Source: CAZART01 sp964487555
GTDB lineage: Bacteria > Bacteroidota > Rhodothermia > Rhodothermales > VXPQ01
Length of the DNA: 6,457 nt
Direction of reading: 5' to 3'
NCBI GenBank assembly: GCA_964487555.1
Contig: CAZART010000202.1
Span: 1 to 6,457, forward strand
Shown here: positions 5,657 through 6,457 of the stretch, in pieces
Position numbering within the stretch: position 1 is the first letter of the stretch
How the letters are laid out: each line of letters opens with the position of its first letter
Notes under the pieces: generated by a model
The model's input: the letters and a program-made list of their open reading frames with translations, nothing else
Told to the model about the DNA's origin: nothing
The model's database searches: none
Program-made: the position numbers and the translations under genes

Positions 5657-6457
5657 TCAGTAAACGGCTTCCGTCGCTTTTGTGCGCGCCAGCAGCACCT
5701 GCGTGAACACGAACAGGATGAAGAAGATGATCATCGAGATCGCGGCGGCCCAGCTGAAGCGGTACATGGTGAAGGCGGCGTCGTAGACGTAGGAGACCAG
5801 GATGTGGGTCTGGTCGTTGGGCTCGCCGCCGTTGGAGACGAGCCAGACGACGTTGATGTTGTTGAACGTCCAGATGACGCCGAGGGTGATGGCGGGGATC
5901 ATGACGGGTTTGAGAAGCGGCGCGGTGACGGTCCAGAATTTGCGCCAGGCGGAGGCGCCGTCGACGTCGGCGGCCTCATAGAGCTCCTGCGGGATGGACT
6001 GGAGGCCGCCGAGGGCGACGATCATCATGAAGGGGAAGCCGAGCCAGATGTTGGTGAGGATGGCGGCGGCGAAGGCTTCGAAGGGCGAGGTAAGCCACTG
6101 GACCGGGGGCATGTTGAGGAACTGGGTGAGCATGAGGTTCACCGATCCATATTCGTAGTTAAACATGCCGCGCCAGGTGAGGGCGGTGATGTACTGGGGG
6201 AGTGCCCACGGAAGGATGAGCAGCACGCGCCAGGCGTTTTTGCCGGCGATAAATTTCTGGTGGAGCAGCACGGCCAGAAAGACGCCGAGGCCGACGTGGA
6301 AGACGATGTTGACGGCCGTCCAGACGAGGGTTTTCACGAGGATCGACCAGAAGGCGGGCTCGCGGACGACGGCGAGATACTGGCCGAAGCCGACCACATC
6401 CCAATCGCGGATGTGATAGATGTTCATGTTGCCGAGCGAGAGCAGCACGTTGTAGAG
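5657..6457 (-). CDS. Carbohydrate ABC transporter permease, MalF family (5' end outside window)
   Basis: This is the first permease subunit of a CUT1-type sugar importer, the partner of the MalG-like subunit downstream. The 266 visible residues run to a TGA at 5657-5659. The frame is open to the window edge. The segment LYNVLLSLGNMNIYHIRDWDVVGFGQY at the visible start matches the region just after the first membrane helix of MalF proteins, so about 25-50 residues are probably missing. A GTG at 6448 in this frame is not a credible start for that reason. Further hallmarks are LPWALPQYITALTWRGMFN (about 82-100), the EAA loop ELYEAADVDGASAWRKFWTVTAPLLKPV (about 158-185), IWTFNNINVVWLVSNGGEPNDQTHILVSYVY (about 195-225) and the terminal TEAVY. 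At least five hydrophobic segments are visible. The ATPase and solute-binding protein are not in the window, so the sugar is unknown. Confidence 0.94.
   Translation of the reverse strand, partial: LYNVLLSLGNMNIYHIRDWDVVGFGQYLAVVREPAFWSILVKTLVWTAVNIVFHVGLGVFLAVLLHQKFIAGKNAWRVLLILPWALPQYITALTWRGMFNYEYGSVNLMLTQFLNMPPVQWLTSPFEAFAAAILTNIWLGFPFMMIVALGGLQSIPQELYEAADVDGASAWRKFWTVTAPLLKPVMIPAITLGVIWTFNNINVVWLVSNGGEPNDQTHILVSYVYDAAFTMYRFSWAAAISMIIFFILFVFTQVLLARTKATEAVY

Overview
All confident genes in this GC-rich bacterial window lie on the minus strand, so the window reads biologically from right to left. A GWxTD-domain secreted protein, an FtsY without a long acidic N-terminal domain, a MalF/MalG-type sugar transporter and a stray 23S-rRNA-intervening-sequence (IVS) four-helix-bundle gene together suggest a lineage such as Acidobacteriota or a relative. 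GWxTD proteins also occur in Bacteroidota, Chlorobiota and Gemmatimonadota, so the phylum is an inference. There are no rRNA or tRNA genes, CRISPR arrays or transposase genes.

Right part (about 4070-6457). Two inner-membrane permeases of a carbohydrate ABC importer: a MalF-like subunit (5657-6457, cut by the right edge) and a MalG-like subunit (4070-4912). Both carry the EAA loop that docks the ATPase. In most such operons they are adjacent. Here about 740 bp separates them. That gap holds a short ORF resembling the N-terminal half of DUF4258 proteins (5498-5650, not a listed long ORF; found by translating the strand directly) and a complete IVS-type four-helix-bundle protein gene (4941-5354). 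The four-helix gene is bracketed by TGAC/GTCA-rich sequence in inverted orientation. This looks like a transporter operon that received an inserted cassette.

Middle (3480-4069). A 590-bp stretch without a convincing gene. It contains a palindromic intergenic element at 3831-3948 with paired outer arms and an inner GC hairpin, plus a T-rich segment near 3983-4007.

Left part (1-3479). A housekeeping set: a CDP-alcohol phosphatidyltransferase, probably PgsA (phosphatidylglycerophosphate synthase), then the signal recognition particle receptor FtsY, then an exported GWxTD-domain protein. pgsA and ftsY are 68 bp apart and probably co-transcribed. Both serve membrane biogenesis: anionic lipid synthesis, and co-translational membrane targeting by a receptor that binds anionic lipids. 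The GWxTD gene lies 291 bp beyond ftsY, with its own candidate promoter and a duplicated motif in the gap. It ends at a terminator-like inverted repeat (87-121). The first 80 bases are a G-rich tract with no supportable gene.

No wholly new system is evident. The parts most worth a second look are the split permease pair with its IVS/DUF4258-like insertion, the palindromic element at 3831-3948, and the tandem duplication overlapping the ftsY stop codon.
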